This document shows, piece after piece, positions 7,273 through 16,296 of a stretch of 64,000 nt of DNA. A program made the position numbers and the translations under genes. The notes under the pieces are model-generated. The model was not told where the DNA came from and made no database searches. It saw only the letters and a program-made list of their open reading frames with translations. How positions within the stretch are numbered: position 1 is the stretch's first letter; each line of letters starts with the position of its first letter. The stretch is from Xanthomonas translucens pv. cerealis (GTDB lineage Bacteria > Pseudomonadota > Gammaproteobacteria > Xanthomonadales > Xanthomonadaceae), in contig NZ_CP038228.1 in the NCBI RefSeq assembly GCF_006838285.1, positions 62,001-126,000 on the forward strand. The letters run 5' to 3'.

Positions 7273-9714
7273 TCAGAAATCGTAGCGCACGCTGACGCTG
7301 GCGGTGCGGCCGGGGATGGAGCGGGCGCGGATGATGGCGTTGTCCGGAATGCTCGCGTCCTCGGCTTCGGTCAGGCCGAAGGCGTCGAACAGGTTGTTGA
7401 TGTTCAGCGACACGGTCAGCGCGTCGGTGACGCGGTAGTTGCCGAACAGGTTCACCTGCGTGTAGCCGGGCATCTTCAACTGATTGCTGTCCTGAGTGTA
7501 GGCCGAGCTGGTGCCGATCGCGTTGACCCCCACCTCGTAGCGATCGCCGCGGTAGCTGGGGGTCAGCTGCCAGACGAACCTGGCCTGGCGGCGCGGCGTG
7601 TTGCCGGCGTTGGCCGGGGTGATCTGGTCCTTGTCGATGGTCGCATCGGTCCAGGTCGCGCCGCCGTTGATGCCGAAGCTGCCGGCGCGGTAGGCCGCTT
7701 CCAGTTCCAGCCCGTGCGCCTTGTAGGTGCGGTTGAAGAAGCGCTGGCTGGTGGCCTCGTAGTTCTGTTCCTGGGTGCGCGCGGCGAAGGCGGTGGCGAA
7801 CACGCTCAGGCCGCCGGCGCGCCACTTCAGTCCGCCCTCGAGTTGCTTGACGAAGTTCACCGCCTCGTCGGAGGACACCGAGCCGTCGTCGCGCACCACG
7901 CCGAACAGCAGGCGGTCGGCGTTGGCGCGCGCGCCGCGGCTGTAGCGGGCGAACGCGGCCAGATCGTCGTTGAGCATGTAGTTGCCGCCGAGCGAGTACG
8001 ACAGGTAGTTCCAGTCGTAGTCCACGGGCTTGCGGTTGGTGTAGTCGATCGTCGCCACGCTGCGCTCCGGCGCCTGGATGATGCCGTCGCCATCGACGTC
8101 GAGATTGTCGACCAGCAGCCCGCCGGCGGTGTGGCCGCGCGCGCGGCCCATGTCGTAGCGCACGCTGGCGTCCACGCTCAGCGGGCCCTGGTCCCAGCCC
8201 AGCGCCACGTACGGCGCGTTGATGGTGTAACGCACATCGTAGTGGCGGGTGTTGTCGGTGCCCCAGGAGGGCACGCCGTAGGCATACAGGCCGTTCTGCG
8301 AGAGCAGGCTGCCGTCGGCCGCGACCACGTCGAGCAGGCGCGAACGGCTGGACACCGACTGCACGTAGGAATTCCAGGTCCAGTCCATGTCGATGACCTG
8401 GCGCGAGCTGTACAGGCCGGCCTTGAGATTGACGTTGCCGCCATCGCCGTTGCCGAAGTCGCGCGCCAGGCTCAGGTCGTTGACCGCGTTGCCGAGGTCG
8501 TTGATGCGGGTGTTGAACAGGTGGGTGCGCACCGCCTGGCCGCTATAGGTCTGGCCGTCGGCATTGCGCAGGCTCGCGCCGGCGCCGCCGATCTGCGCGG
8601 CCAGGCTGGCGGCGTCGGCCACTTCGGCCGGGAACGGCGAAACGAAGCGGCCGGAGGTGTCGGCGATGCGGAACTTGTCGGTCAGGGTCCAGCCGCCGCC
8701 GATGTCGAACTGCGCCTCGGCGCCGATCGCGCGCGACACCGGGTGCATGCCGTCGCCGAGCTCGACACGGGTGAGCAGGTTGCTGCCGTCCAGGCCGTTG
8801 CTGCTGCGGAAATACGGGCTGTACAGGGTGTCGCGGCCCGGGTCGAAGCTGCCCACGTCGTGGAAGTGCGGCGCGCCGTCGCTGCCGCTGACCAGGGTCG
8901 GCACGGGGGTATAGGCGGCGGCGCGGTCGTTGAGGTACTTGGCGTAGACGCGCACGTAGCCGTTGTCGAACAGCCGGGTCAGGTTGGCCTTGAGCTGGCC
9001 GCCCTTGTCGGTGGCGTAGCCGGCGTCGCGCACGCCGTCGCCGCGGCGGTAGTAGCCGCCGACGTTGAACTGCCAGTGCTCAGCGAATGGCGCGCCGTAG
9101 TCGAAGTCCAGGCGCGTGTTGTCGAAGCGGCCGAGGCCGCGGCTGAGGCCGACGCTGCCGCCAGCGCTGTCGCCGGTCTTGCTGATGAAGTTGATGATGC
9201 CGCCGGGCGAGTTGCTGGCGAAGGTCGAGGCCGAGCCGCCGCGGATCGCCTCGATGCGCTCCAGGCTGTAGTCGGCGCGCAGGAAGATGTCGGCATTGCC
9301 GAAGGCGATATCGCCGAATTCCAGCACCGGCAGCCCGTCTTCCTGCAACTGCAGGAACTTGGCGCCGCCGGAGGCCACTGGCAGGCCGCGCACCGCGATG
9401 TTGGCGTTGCCTTCGCCGCCGCTGGATTCGGAGCGGATGCCGGGGATGTTGCGGAAGATCTCGGCGGTCGAGCGCGGCGTGGATTGTTCGATCGCTTCGG
9501 CGCCGACGGTGCTGACCGACACGCTGGACTTGAGCTTGCTCTTGGCGCTGGCGGTACCGGTCACGAACACCGAATCCAGGCTGACCACGTCGCCTTGCGC
9601 GGGAGTGGACGGGGCCGCGGGCGCGGCGGCGTCCTGGGCGAAGGCGGCGGGGGCGGCCAGGGCCGCGGCGACGGCCCAGGTCAGGGTATGCAGGCGGATC
9701 GAAGGGGGGTGCAT
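7273..9714 (-). CDS. suxA: TonB-dependent outer-membrane receptor for sucrose
   Basis: This is an 813-residue TonB-dependent receptor. The start at 9714 is chosen because a signal peptide ending in AAPAAFAQ follows it and a GGGAGAG ribosome-binding site precedes it; an in-frame extension to 10122 lacks both and runs through the operators. A TonB-box-like VVSLDSVFVTG is followed by the plug (EIFRNIPGIR, NIAVRGLP, IEAIRGG) and a beta-barrel ending in aromatic VSVRYDF. In Xanthomonas the sux receptor brings sucrose across the outer membrane with high affinity. It heads the minus-strand suxA-suxB unit and faces suxC across a shared regulatory region with LacI-type operators. Confidence 0.93.
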   Translation of the reverse strand: MHPPSIRLHTLTWAVAAALAAPAAFAQDAAAPAAPSTPAQGDVVSLDSVFVTGTASAKSKLKSSVSVSTVGAEAIEQSTPRSTAEIFRNIPGIRSESSGGEGNANIAVRGLPVASGGAKFLQLQEDGLPVLEFGDIAFGNADIFLRADYSLERIEAIRGGSASTFASNSPGGIINFISKTGDSAGGSVGLSRGLGRFDNTRLDFDYGAPFAEHWQFNVGGYYRRGDGVRDAGYATDKGGQLKANLTRLFDNGYVRVYAKYLNDRAAAYTPVPTLVSGSDGAPHFHDVGSFDPGRDTLYSPYFRSSNGLDGSNLLTRVELGDGMHPVSRAIGAEAQFDIGGGWTLTDKFRIADTSGRFVSPFPAEVADAASLAAQIGGAGASLRNADGQTYSGQAVRTHLFNTRINDLGNAVNDLSLARDFGNGDGGNVNLKAGLYSSRQVIDMDWTWNSYVQSVSSRSRLLDVVAADGSLLSQNGLYAYGVPSWGTDNTRHYDVRYTINAPYVALGWDQGPLSVDASVRYDMGRARGHTAGGLLVDNLDVDGDGIIQAPERSVATIDYTNRKPVDYDWNYLSYSLGGNYMLNDDLAAFARYSRGARANADRLLFGVVRDDGSVSSDEAVNFVKQLEGGLKWRAGGLSVFATAFAARTQEQNYEATSQRFFNRTYKAHGLELEAAYRAGSFGINGGATWTDATIDKDQITPANAGNTPRRQARFVWQLTPSYRGDRYEVGVNAIGTSSAYTQDSNQLKMPGYTQVNLFGNYRVTDALTVSLNINNLFDAFGLTEAEDASIPDNAIIRARSIPGRTASVSVRYDF

Positions 9715-9833
9715 CGCTATCTCTCCCGAAGCGAGGGGTGACGCGGATAGGCCCTGCATGCAGCGTGCGACGGCATCGACCGGCGCGGCGCCCATGCCGG
9801 ACAGACGGTGGGTTGCGCAGTGATACGGCGTTC

Positions 9834-9847
9834 TGCAATCGATTGCA
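9834..9847. promoter_or_regulatory. LacI-type operator, suxA-proximal
   Basis: TGCAATCGATTGCA is a perfect 14-bp palindrome with a central CG, the usual form of a LacI/GalR-family operator. It lies about 120 bp upstream of the suxA start and is probably bound by the nearby suxR product. Confidence 0.75.
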
Positions 9848-9856
9848 ATTTGCATT

Positions 9857-9871
9857 GCAGCAAATTGCTGC
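9857..9871. promoter_or_regulatory. Additional inverted repeat in the suxA-suxC control region
   Basis: GCAGCAA and TTGCTGC face each other around one base. It sits 10 bp from the first sux operator. Its role is unknown; it may be a transcript hairpin or another protein site. Confidence 0.4.
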
Positions 9872-9933
9872 TTTCGCTGTAGACAACGTTTAAATACAGT
9901 TTTCACCCGGCAGGTAATGGTGCAGCGCAGCGT

Positions 9934-9947
9934 TACAATCGATTGCA
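9934..9947. promoter_or_regulatory. LacI-type operator, suxC-proximal
   Basis: TACAATCGATTGCA matches the operator at 9834 in 13 of 14 positions and lies exactly 100 bp away from it, about 70 bp upstream of suxC. The two sites would let one repressor act on both divergent promoters. Confidence 0.75.
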
Positions 9948-10015
9948 TTACTCCGAACATCCGCTCCGCCGCGGTGGCACGCCGCCTGCGGTGCCCTTGG
10001 CTTCCTGTCAGGCTG

Positions 10016-11347
10016 ATGCCCATGCGCTCCGATCGCCCCTTGCTTCCTCTGTCGCGCGTGCTGGCGCTCAACGCCGGCTTTTTCGGCGTGCAGTACAGCT
10101 TCGGCCTGCAGCAAAGCAACATGAGCCCGATCTACAACTACCTGGGCGCCGATCACGCCAGCCTGCCGTACCTGTGGCTGGCCGGGCCGATCACCGGGCT
10201 GGTGCTGCAGCCAGTGGTCGGCGCGCTGAGTGATCGCACCGTCACCCGCTGGGGTCGGCGCATGCCGTATATGCTGGTCGGCGCGCTGGTGTGCAGCCTG
10301 TGCCTGCTGCTGATGCCCTTCAGCGTGGCGCTATGGATGGCGGTTAGCCTGCTGTGGATGCTGGACGCGGCCAACAACGTGGCGATGGAGCCGTATCGCG
10401 CCCTGGTCAGCGACGTGCTGGCGCCGCGTCAGCGCCCGCTGGGCTACCTCACCCAGAGCGCGTTCACCGGGCTGGGCCAGACCCTGGCCTACGTGACCCC
10501 GCCGTTGCTGGTGTGGTTCGGCATGAACCAGGACGCGGCCAATGCGCACCACATTCCCTACGTCACCATCGCCGCGTTTGCGATCGGCGCGGGATTCTCC
10601 GCGGCCTCGATCCTGCTCACCGCGCGCAGCGTGCGCGAGCCGGTGCCGCCGCCGCTGGAGCTGGAGCGCTTGCGCGCCGCGCCGGTCGGGCCGTTGGCCA
10701 CGCTGCGCGAGATCGCCGATGCAGTGCGGCACATGCCGCCGACGATGAAGCAGATGGCGCCGGTGATGCTGTTCCAGTGGTATGCGATGTTCTGCTATTG
10801 GCAGTACATCGTGCTGTCGTTGTCGACCACGCTGTTCGGCACCACCGAGCCGGATTCGCACGGCTTCCGCGAAGCCGGCCTGGTCAACGGCCAGATCGGC
10901 GGCTTCTACAACTTCGTCGCCTTCGTCGCCGCGTTCGCGATGGTGCCGGTGGCGCGCCGCGTTGGCCCCAAGGTCACCCACGCAGCGTGCCTGCTCGCCG
11001 CCGGCATCGGCATGTGCCTGCTGCCGGCGATTCACGACCGCTGGCTGCTGCTGTTGCCGATGATCGGCATCGGCCTGGCCTGGGCGAGCATGATGGGCAA
11101 TCCGTACCTGATGCTGGCCGACAGCATCCCGCCCGAGCGCACCGGCGTGTACATGGGCCTGTTCAACCTGTTCATTGTGCTGCCGATGCTGATCCAGATC
11201 GTGACCCTGCCGCTGTACTTCGACGCCTGGCTGCGCGGCGACCCGCGCAACGTGATCCGCCTGGCCGGCGCGTTGATGGTGATGGCGGCGGGGGCGATGT
11301 TGTTGGTGCGGCTTGGGACCGGGGGCCGGGGACCGGAGACCCGGTAA
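10016..11347 (+). CDS. suxC: MFS sucrose transporter
   Basis: This is a 443-residue major facilitator protein with about 12 hydrophobic segments, of the type that moves sucrose across the inner membrane. Loop motifs include [18 protein letters not shown] after the second helix, which resembles the MFS loop 2-3 signature. Identification as suxC rests on its place between suxA and suxR. The start is ATG 10016 or ATG 10022 two codons later; no strong ribosome-binding site separates them. The open frame extends upstream to 9917 through the operator, so a start there is unlikely. The last ten or so codons are encoded by a GGGACCG-type repeat element that starts at about 11315. Confidence 0.9.
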   Translation: MPMRSDRPLLPLSRVLALNAGFFGVQYSFGLQQSNMSPIYNYLGADHASLPYLWLAGPITGLVLQPVVGALSDRTVTRWGRRMPYMLVGALVCSLCLLLMPFSVALWMAVSLLWMLDAANNVAMEPYRALVSDVLAPRQRPLGYLTQSAFTGLGQTLAYVTPPLLVWFGMNQDAANAHHIPYVTIAAFAIGAGFSAASILLTARSVREPVPPPLELERLRAAPVGPLATLREIADAVRHMPPTMKQMAPVMLFQWYAMFCYWQYIVLSLSTTLFGTTEPDSHGFREAGLVNGQIGGFYNFVAFVAAFAMVPVARRVGPKVTHAACLLAAGIGMCLLPAIHDRWLLLLPMIGIGLAWASMMGNPYLMLADSIPPERTGVYMGLFNLFIVLPMLIQIVTLPLYFDAWLRGDPRNVIRLAGALMVMAAGAMLLVRLGTGGRGPETR

Positions 11348-11406
11348 AGCGCTGCGCCGCGATCTGAAGCTTTATCGATTTCCGTTCTTCGGGTCCCGGG
11401 TCCCGA
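11315..11406. repeat. Dispersed heptamer-ended palindromic element, copy A
   Basis: Left end: GGGACCG-type heptamers. Core: AAAGCGC, then GATCTGAAGC and TTCCGTTCTTC. Right end: complementary CGGGTCC-type heptamers. It sits between convergent suxC and suxR and supplies the suxC stop region. Confidence 0.8.
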
Positions 11407-11410
11407 TAAT

Positions 11411-12442
11411 TCACGCCGAATCGCGCACCACTAGGCGTACCGCCAGTTCCAACGATTGCAGCGGTTGCCCGGCGATCAGGCCGAGCACGCCATCCACCAG
11501 CAGCGTCGCCGCCTGCGCCAGGTCCTGGCGCACCGTGGTCAGCGGCGGCTGGCTGTAGGCGGCCAGCGCGATGTCGTCGAAGCCCACCAGCGAGATGTCC
11601 TGCGGCACGCGGTGGCCGGCGTCGGTCAGCGCGCGGATCGCACCCAGCGCGATCACGTCGGAGGCGGCGAACACCGCGTCGGGAGGATCGGCCTTCTTCA
11701 GCATCGCCCGCGTCAACCGGTAGGCGTCCTCGCTGAGGAAGCGGCTGCGCGCGTGCAGCCGCGGATCGAACTCCAGGCCGTGGCGCTCGAGCATGCGCCG
11801 GTAGCCTGCGAAGCGCGGCGCCACCTCCGGCAGCTGCTCGTCGCCGAGGAAAGCGATGCGGCGGCGGCCGATCTCGATCAGGTGCGCGGTGGCCAGCTCG
11901 CCGCCGCGCAGGTTGTCGCTGCCGACGCTGACGTAGGCCTGGCCGTCGATGCGGCTGCCCCAGACCACCATCGGCAGGCCGCCGCGTGCGGCGGCGTCCA
12001 GTGCGGCGTGCTCGGAACTCTGCCCGAGCATGATCACGCCGTCGGCGCGACTGCCGCGCGCCAAGTCTTCGACCCAATGGTCCTGGTGCCGGTCCAGCTT
12101 GGACAGCAACATGCTGTAGCCGCGCGCGGTCAGCGCGTCGGCGAGCAGCGCCAGCATGGTCATCATGAACGGGTCCGATAGCGGCTGCTCGTGCGCGTGC
12201 ATCAGCGGCACCGCCACGCAGACGATGTTGGAGCGCCGCGAACGCAGGCTGCGCGCGACCGGATCGACGCTGTAGCCGGCCTCGCTGGCCAGCTGCTTGA
12301 TGTAGGCGCGGGTGCGTTCGGCGACCACCGGGTTGTCGGACAGCGCGCGCGAGACGGTGGATTCGGACACGCCCGCCATACGCGCGATGTCGGCCATCTG
12401 CAGGCGCGCGCCGGGCGCGGCGCGGTCGGGTTTGTCGGGCAT
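11411..12442 (-). CDS. suxR: LacI-family repressor of the sucrose locus
   Basis: This is a 343-residue LacI/GalR-family regulator. The N-terminal helix-turn-helix reads MADIARMAGVSESTVSRALS, followed by a hinge and a periplasmic-binding-protein-like sugar sensor domain with FAASDVIALGAIRAL and LVGFDDIALA, typical of the family. The start at 12442 (MPDKPD) is preferred over an upstream in-frame Met because the HTH usually begins within 20 residues. It is expected to bind the two CAATCGATTG palindromes between suxA and suxC and release them when sucrose or a derivative binds. Confidence 0.92.
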   Translation of the reverse strand: MPDKPDRAAPGARLQMADIARMAGVSESTVSRALSDNPVVAERTRAYIKQLASEAGYSVDPVARSLRSRRSNIVCVAVPLMHAHEQPLSDPFMMTMLALLADALTARGYSMLLSKLDRHQDHWVEDLARGSRADGVIMLGQSSEHAALDAAARGGLPMVVWGSRIDGQAYVSVGSDNLRGGELATAHLIEIGRRRIAFLGDEQLPEVAPRFAGYRRMLERHGLEFDPRLHARSRFLSEDAYRLTRAMLKKADPPDAVFAASDVIALGAIRALTDAGHRVPQDISLVGFDDIALAAYSQPPLTTVRQDLAQAATLLVDGVLGLIAGQPLQSLELAVRLVVRDSA

Positions 12443-12529
12443 GCAGTGTAGGCGCTGGCGCAGGGAGCGGAGCCGGCAGTGTATGCCAGCCGCTGCCACG
12501 TGAGCGCCAACACCTGAGGCAGTGCTGGC

Positions 12530-13270
12530 CTAGCCCATGTGCAGGCCACCGTTGACCGCGTAGTCGGCGCCGGTGACGTAGGCCGCTTCGTCGGAGGTCA
12601 GCCAGCCGCACAGCGCGGCCACTTCCTCTGGCTTGCCGAGCCGGCGCAGCGGCACCGAAGTGGCCAGGCGGTCGAGCACGTCGGGAGGGAAGCTGCTGAT
12701 CGCGGCGCTGGCGATGTAGCCGGGCGACACGGTGTTGACGGTGACCCCGCGCGACGCCACTTCCTGCGCCAGCGCGCGGCTGAAGCCCTGCATCGCCGCC
12801 TTGGCGGTGGCGTAGTTGATCTGCCCGATATGGCCCTTCTGTGCGCTGACCGCGCCGATGTTGACGATACGGCCCCAGCCGCGCGCGGTCATGCCGTCCA
12901 CCACCTGCTTGGTGATGTTGAACAGCGAGTTGAGATTGCTGCCGATCACCGTCTGCCAGTCCTCGCGGCTCATCTGCCGGAATAGCGTGTCGCGGCTGCC
13001 ACCGGCGTTGTTGACCAGCACGTCGATCTCGCCGACCTCGGCCTTGACCTGGGCGAACGCGGCGACGGTGGAGTCCCAGTCGGTGGCGTTGCCTTCGGAG
13101 GCGACGAAGTCGAAGCCCAGCTCGCGCTGCTCGCGCAGCCACGCCGACTTGCGCGGCGAATTGGGGCCGCAGCCGGCGACCACGGTATGCCCGTTGCGCG
13201 CCAGTTTCTGGCAGATCGCGGTACCGATGCTGCCCATGCCGCTGGTGACGTAGGCGATTCTTAGAGTCAT
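12530..13270 (-). CDS. SDR-family oxidoreductase, acetoacetyl-CoA reductase-like (PhbB type)
   Basis: This is a 246-residue classical short-chain dehydrogenase. The nucleotide-binding motif is TSGMGSIG near residue 9, NNAG follows near 92, and the catalytic region has Ser, then YxxxK in YATAKAAM. The RDTLFRQMSREDW segment is typical of PhbB, which reduces acetoacetyl-CoA to 3-hydroxybutyryl-CoA with NADPH; FabG-like 3-oxoacyl reductase is the alternative. No phaA or phaC gene is adjacent. The start at 13270 gives the normal family N-terminus; the frame upstream of it belongs to a repeat element. Confidence 0.85.
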   Translation of the reverse strand: MTLRIAYVTSGMGSIGTAICQKLARNGHTVVAGCGPNSPRKSAWLREQRELGFDFVASEGNATDWDSTVAAFAQVKAEVGEIDVLVNNAGGSRDTLFRQMSREDWQTVIGSNLNSLFNITKQVVDGMTARGWGRIVNIGAVSAQKGHIGQINYATAKAAMQGFSRALAQEVASRGVTVNTVSPGYIASAAISSFPPDVLDRLATSVPLRRLGKPEEVAALCGWLTSDEAAYVTGADYAVNGGLHMG

Positions 13271-13298
13271 CTGTAACCTCTGTGGTTTGGTTGGAGGC

Positions 13299-13400
13299 GG
13301 GGCCGGGGATCCGGGACCAGGGACCGGGGACCCGAAGAACGGAAGTCGGTAACGCTTCAGATCGCTGCGCTTTTCCGGGTCCCTGGTCCCCGGTCCCGGC
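13299..13400. repeat. Dispersed heptamer-ended palindromic element, copy B
   Basis: This is the same element as at 11315-11406 but inverted, with GGGACCA/GGGACCG heptamers left and GGTCCC heptamers right around the shared core. It fills the gap between citrate transporter and reductase genes. Confidence 0.8.
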
Positions 13401-13403
13401 ATA

Positions 13404-14729
13404 TCAAGCTGCCAACGGAAACAATCCGAACAACAAACTGCCGCCCATCAACAGCAACGACACTAGCACCGCCCACTTCAGGGTGAAGCGCTGGTGGTCG
13501 GCGAAATCGACTTTGGCCAAACCGATCAGCAGATACGTCGATGGCACCAGCGGGCTGAGCAGGTGCACCGGTTGCCCGGCCAGCGAGGCGCGGGCCATTT
13601 CCACCGGGGTGATGCCGTAGTGGCTGGCCGCCTCGGACAGAATCGGCAGCACGCCGAAATAGAACGCGTCGTTGGACATGAAGAAGGTGAACGGCATGCT
13701 GGCGAGCGCGGTGATCACCGCCAGGTGCGGGCCCCACGCGTCGGGGATCACTGCCAGGAAGCTGCGCGACATCGCCTCGACCATACCGGTGTTAGAGAGG
13801 ATGCCGGTGAACACGCCGGCGGCGAAGATCAGCGATACCACCGACAGCACGTTGCCGGCGTGGTTGACCAGACGCCGGCGCTGTTCGGCCAGGTTCGGAT
13901 AGTTGATCAGCAGCGCCAGCGCGAAACCGATCATGAACAGCACCGGCATCGGCAGCACGCCGACCACCAGCGCCGCCATCAGCACCAGGGTCAGCGCCAG
14001 GTTCACCCACAGCAGTTTCGGCCGCTTGGTTTCCTCGGCGTCCTCCACGGTCGGCAGCGCATCGCCATCGTCGGCCATGCTGCTGTCCAGCCAGGCGTTG
14101 CCCGGCAGCGCGGCCACGCCGAGCCGGCGCCGCTCCTTGATACCCAAGTACCAGGCCAGCAGCAGGATGCCGGCGATCGCCAGCGCCATCGCCGGCACCA
14201 GCGGCACGAACACGTTGGCCGGATCCACGTGCAGCGCGGTGGCCGCGCGCGCGGTCGGCCCGCCCCACGGGGTCAGGTTCATCACCCCGCCGGCGAGGAT
14301 GGTCACGCAGGTCAGGTTCAATGCGTTCATGCCGATGCGCCGGTACAGCGGCAGCATCGCCGACACGGTGATCATGTACGTGGTCGAACCGTCGCCGTCG
14401 AGCGAGATCAGAAAGGCCAGCGCCGCGGTACCGACCACGATCTTCATCGGGTCACCCTTGACCAGGCGCAGGATGCGCCGTACCAGCGGATCGAACAGCC
14501 CGGCGTCGATCATCACCCCGAAGTACAGGATCGCGAACATCAGCATCACGCCGGTCGGCGCGATCTTCTTGATTCCTTCCAGCATCATGTCGTTGATGCC
14601 GGTGCCGAAGCCGCCGGCCAGCGCGAAGGTGATCGGCACGATGATCAGGGCGACCAGCGGCGACAGCCGCTTGCTCATGATCAGGTACATGAAGGTGATG
14701 ACCATTCCGAAACCGAGCGCGGTCAGCAT
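13404..14729 (-). CDS. CitMHS-family citrate/H+ symporter
   Basis: This 441-residue membrane protein has about 11-12 hydrophobic segments and family signatures LISLDGDGSTTYMIT and NLTPWGGPTARAA. CitMHS proteins import citrate complexed with a divalent metal, usually magnesium or calcium, with protons. Its neighbours support this: an OprP-like porin upstream and a TctD/TctE pair beyond, as in the citrate-uptake locus known from Xanthomonas (citH under TctDE control). It starts with ATG at 14729. A repeat element separates it from the porin, so cotranscription with the porin is possible but not certain. Confidence 0.92.
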   Translation of the reverse strand: MLTALGFGMVITFMYLIMSKRLSPLVALIIVPITFALAGGFGTGINDMMLEGIKKIAPTGVMLMFAILYFGVMIDAGLFDPLVRRILRLVKGDPMKIVVGTAALAFLISLDGDGSTTYMITVSAMLPLYRRIGMNALNLTCVTILAGGVMNLTPWGGPTARAATALHVDPANVFVPLVPAMALAIAGILLLAWYLGIKERRRLGVAALPGNAWLDSSMADDGDALPTVEDAEETKRPKLLWVNLALTLVLMAALVVGVLPMPVLFMIGFALALLINYPNLAEQRRRLVNHAGNVLSVVSLIFAAGVFTGILSNTGMVEAMSRSFLAVIPDAWGPHLAVITALASMPFTFFMSNDAFYFGVLPILSEAASHYGITPVEMARASLAGQPVHLLSPLVPSTYLLIGLAKVDFADHQRFTLKWAVLVSLLLMGGSLLFGLFPLAA

Positions 14730-14756
14730 GGGGAGTTCCTTGGGTGGTGCGGGAAA

Positions 14757-14873
14757 AAGGGCCGGGACCGGGGGCCGAGGACCGGGGACCCGGAAAAGCG
14801 CGACGTCGCGGTCTGAAGCGTTACCGACTTCCGTTCTTCGGGTCCCGAGTCCCGAGTCCCGAGTCCCGCAAAT
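14757..14873. repeat. Dispersed heptamer-ended palindromic element, copy C
   Basis: GGGACCG-like heptamers, then a core AAAAGCGC...GGTCTGAAGCGTTACC...CCGTTCTTC nearly identical to copy B, then three CGAGTCC heptamers. It lies between the porin stop and the citrate transporter start. Confidence 0.8.
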
Positions 14874-16072
14874 CAGAAGTCATACTGAAAACGCCCAGTA
14901 ACCGCACGCGTGTGATCGAGCGTAATGCCGGCCAGATGATCACGGTTGCGGCTGTCGATCAGGTTCAGCATCAGCCGCAGGTTCGGCTTGAGATACCAGT
15001 TGCCGGCCAGCGTCCACGACGCGGTGGAGGCGTCGAGGAAATCCGCCTGGCCATCCAGGTGCTGCGTGCCCCACATGCGGTCGTAACGCAGCGCCAGTTC
15101 GAACGCGCCGCGCGGGTTGTTGACCTGCTTGATGCGGGTGAAGCGCCCGGTCTTGCTGTCGTAGCGGCGCGATTCGCCGGTCACGAACCAGCTGACGAAG
15201 CCATACGCGGACATCACGTCGGCACGCTGCGCGCCGTCGTCGAACAGGCCGCCGCTGAACTCGCTCTGCCACGACAGCGGGCCGCGCACCTGCGCGTATT
15301 CCAGCGACCATTTGTCCACGTCGGTATCGCGGCCATCGGCGAAGCGCGCCAGGGTGATGCGGCTGTCGTCGGACAGGTGCCCGGCCGGGCGCGGACGGAT
15401 GCTCAGCGCCGGTGCGCCGTTGGCACCCGGGTGGTCGTAGCGCTCGTGCGCCAGCGACAGGCCCAGGTGCAGCACGTCGCCCTCGCGCGCGCCCGGCGCC
15501 CAGGTGCCGCGGCCGCCGAACGCATCGCCCTTGATGTTGGACACGTCGATGCTTTCCAGGCTGTAGACGCTGGCGGCCCAGGTGTAGTCCTTGCCGGCCG
15601 CCTGCCATGAAACCGCCTTGCGGTAAAGCGGCGCCAGCGTGCTGGCCGCGCCGCTGCGCTCCAGGAACTGGCCGAAGTTGGAGCCGGTGCGGTCGTCCAG
15701 CGTGAAATACTGCTTGAACTGGCCGACGCTGAGCGTGCCGGCGTCGAAGGTGCGGGTCAGGTAGACGTCCTTGGCCTCGATGCCCTTGCCGTTGAAATCG
15801 TCCTGCAAGCCGGCGAAATCACCTTCGACCTTGTAGCCGAAGCCGAAGAACTTGCCGGACACGTCGATCCACAGCCGGCGGATCTCGGTGTCGTCGGGAT
15901 TGGGCGTGCCGCGATTGTCGTTGTCGAACTGGGCGAAGTCCCAGTGCAGGCGGCCGCCGATCTTGGCGGTGACCGGGCCTGCGTCGCCGTCGTCGCCGTC
16001 GGCGGCCTGCGCCAGCGCGGGCAGCGACAGCAGGGCGCAGGCGCCGCACAGGCTCAATTTCTTCAGGTTCAC
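14873..16072 (-). CDS. OprO/OprP-type porin (citrate module)
   Basis: This is a 399-residue phosphate-selective-porin-family outer-membrane protein. It has a signal peptide ending in LPALAQA, then alternating beta-strand sequence, and ends in the aromatic GRFQYDF. The start is GTG at 16072, chosen because a GGGAGGG ribosome-binding site precedes it and the signal peptide follows. In citrate loci such a porin lets citrate cross the outer membrane; the anion is inferred from the neighbouring CitMHS transporter, not from visible residues. It is divergent from the tctD-tctE unit across about 220 bp. Confidence 0.88.
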   Translation of the reverse strand: MNLKKLSLCGACALLSLPALAQAADGDDGDAGPVTAKIGGRLHWDFAQFDNDNRGTPNPDDTEIRRLWIDVSGKFFGFGYKVEGDFAGLQDDFNGKGIEAKDVYLTRTFDAGTLSVGQFKQYFTLDDRTGSNFGQFLERSGAASTLAPLYRKAVSWQAAGKDYTWAASVYSLESIDVSNIKGDAFGGRGTWAPGAREGDVLHLGLSLAHERYDHPGANGAPALSIRPRPAGHLSDDSRITLARFADGRDTDVDKWSLEYAQVRGPLSWQSEFSGGLFDDGAQRADVMSAYGFVSWFVTGESRRYDSKTGRFTRIKQVNNPRGAFELALRYDRMWGTQHLDGQADFLDASTASWTLAGNWYLKPNLRLMLNLIDSRNRDHLAGITLDHTRAVTGRFQYDF

Positions 16073-16296
16073 GTACCCTCCCAGGTGCGCGTAGCGCGTC
16101 GATGAATCGGTGGCTCGCAGCGGAAGGCGCGGGCCGGCGTGGCTGCAGCCTAGTGCGACGTAGCTGTCATCGACCTGTCGGTGGAGCCGGGATGGGGGCT
16201 TGGCAAAAGCGGGTTGCGTCGCTGTCGCCTTTGCCGTCGGCGGGTTAGCATCCGCCGGCCGAATCGCTTTTGCCAATCCCCAATCCCGAATCCTCA

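Noticed and set aside
5449..9741. A 1430-codon open frame on the plus strand
   Set aside because: It lies opposite suxB and suxA, which have clear families; its translation is low-complexity Ala/Val/Gln/Arg/His as expected from antisense GC-rich DNA.
9715..10122. Upstream extension of suxA
   Set aside because: It passes through the operators and lacks a signal peptide at its start.
12443..12499. Upstream extension of suxR
   Set aside because: It would move the HTH 19 residues inward, unlike the family.
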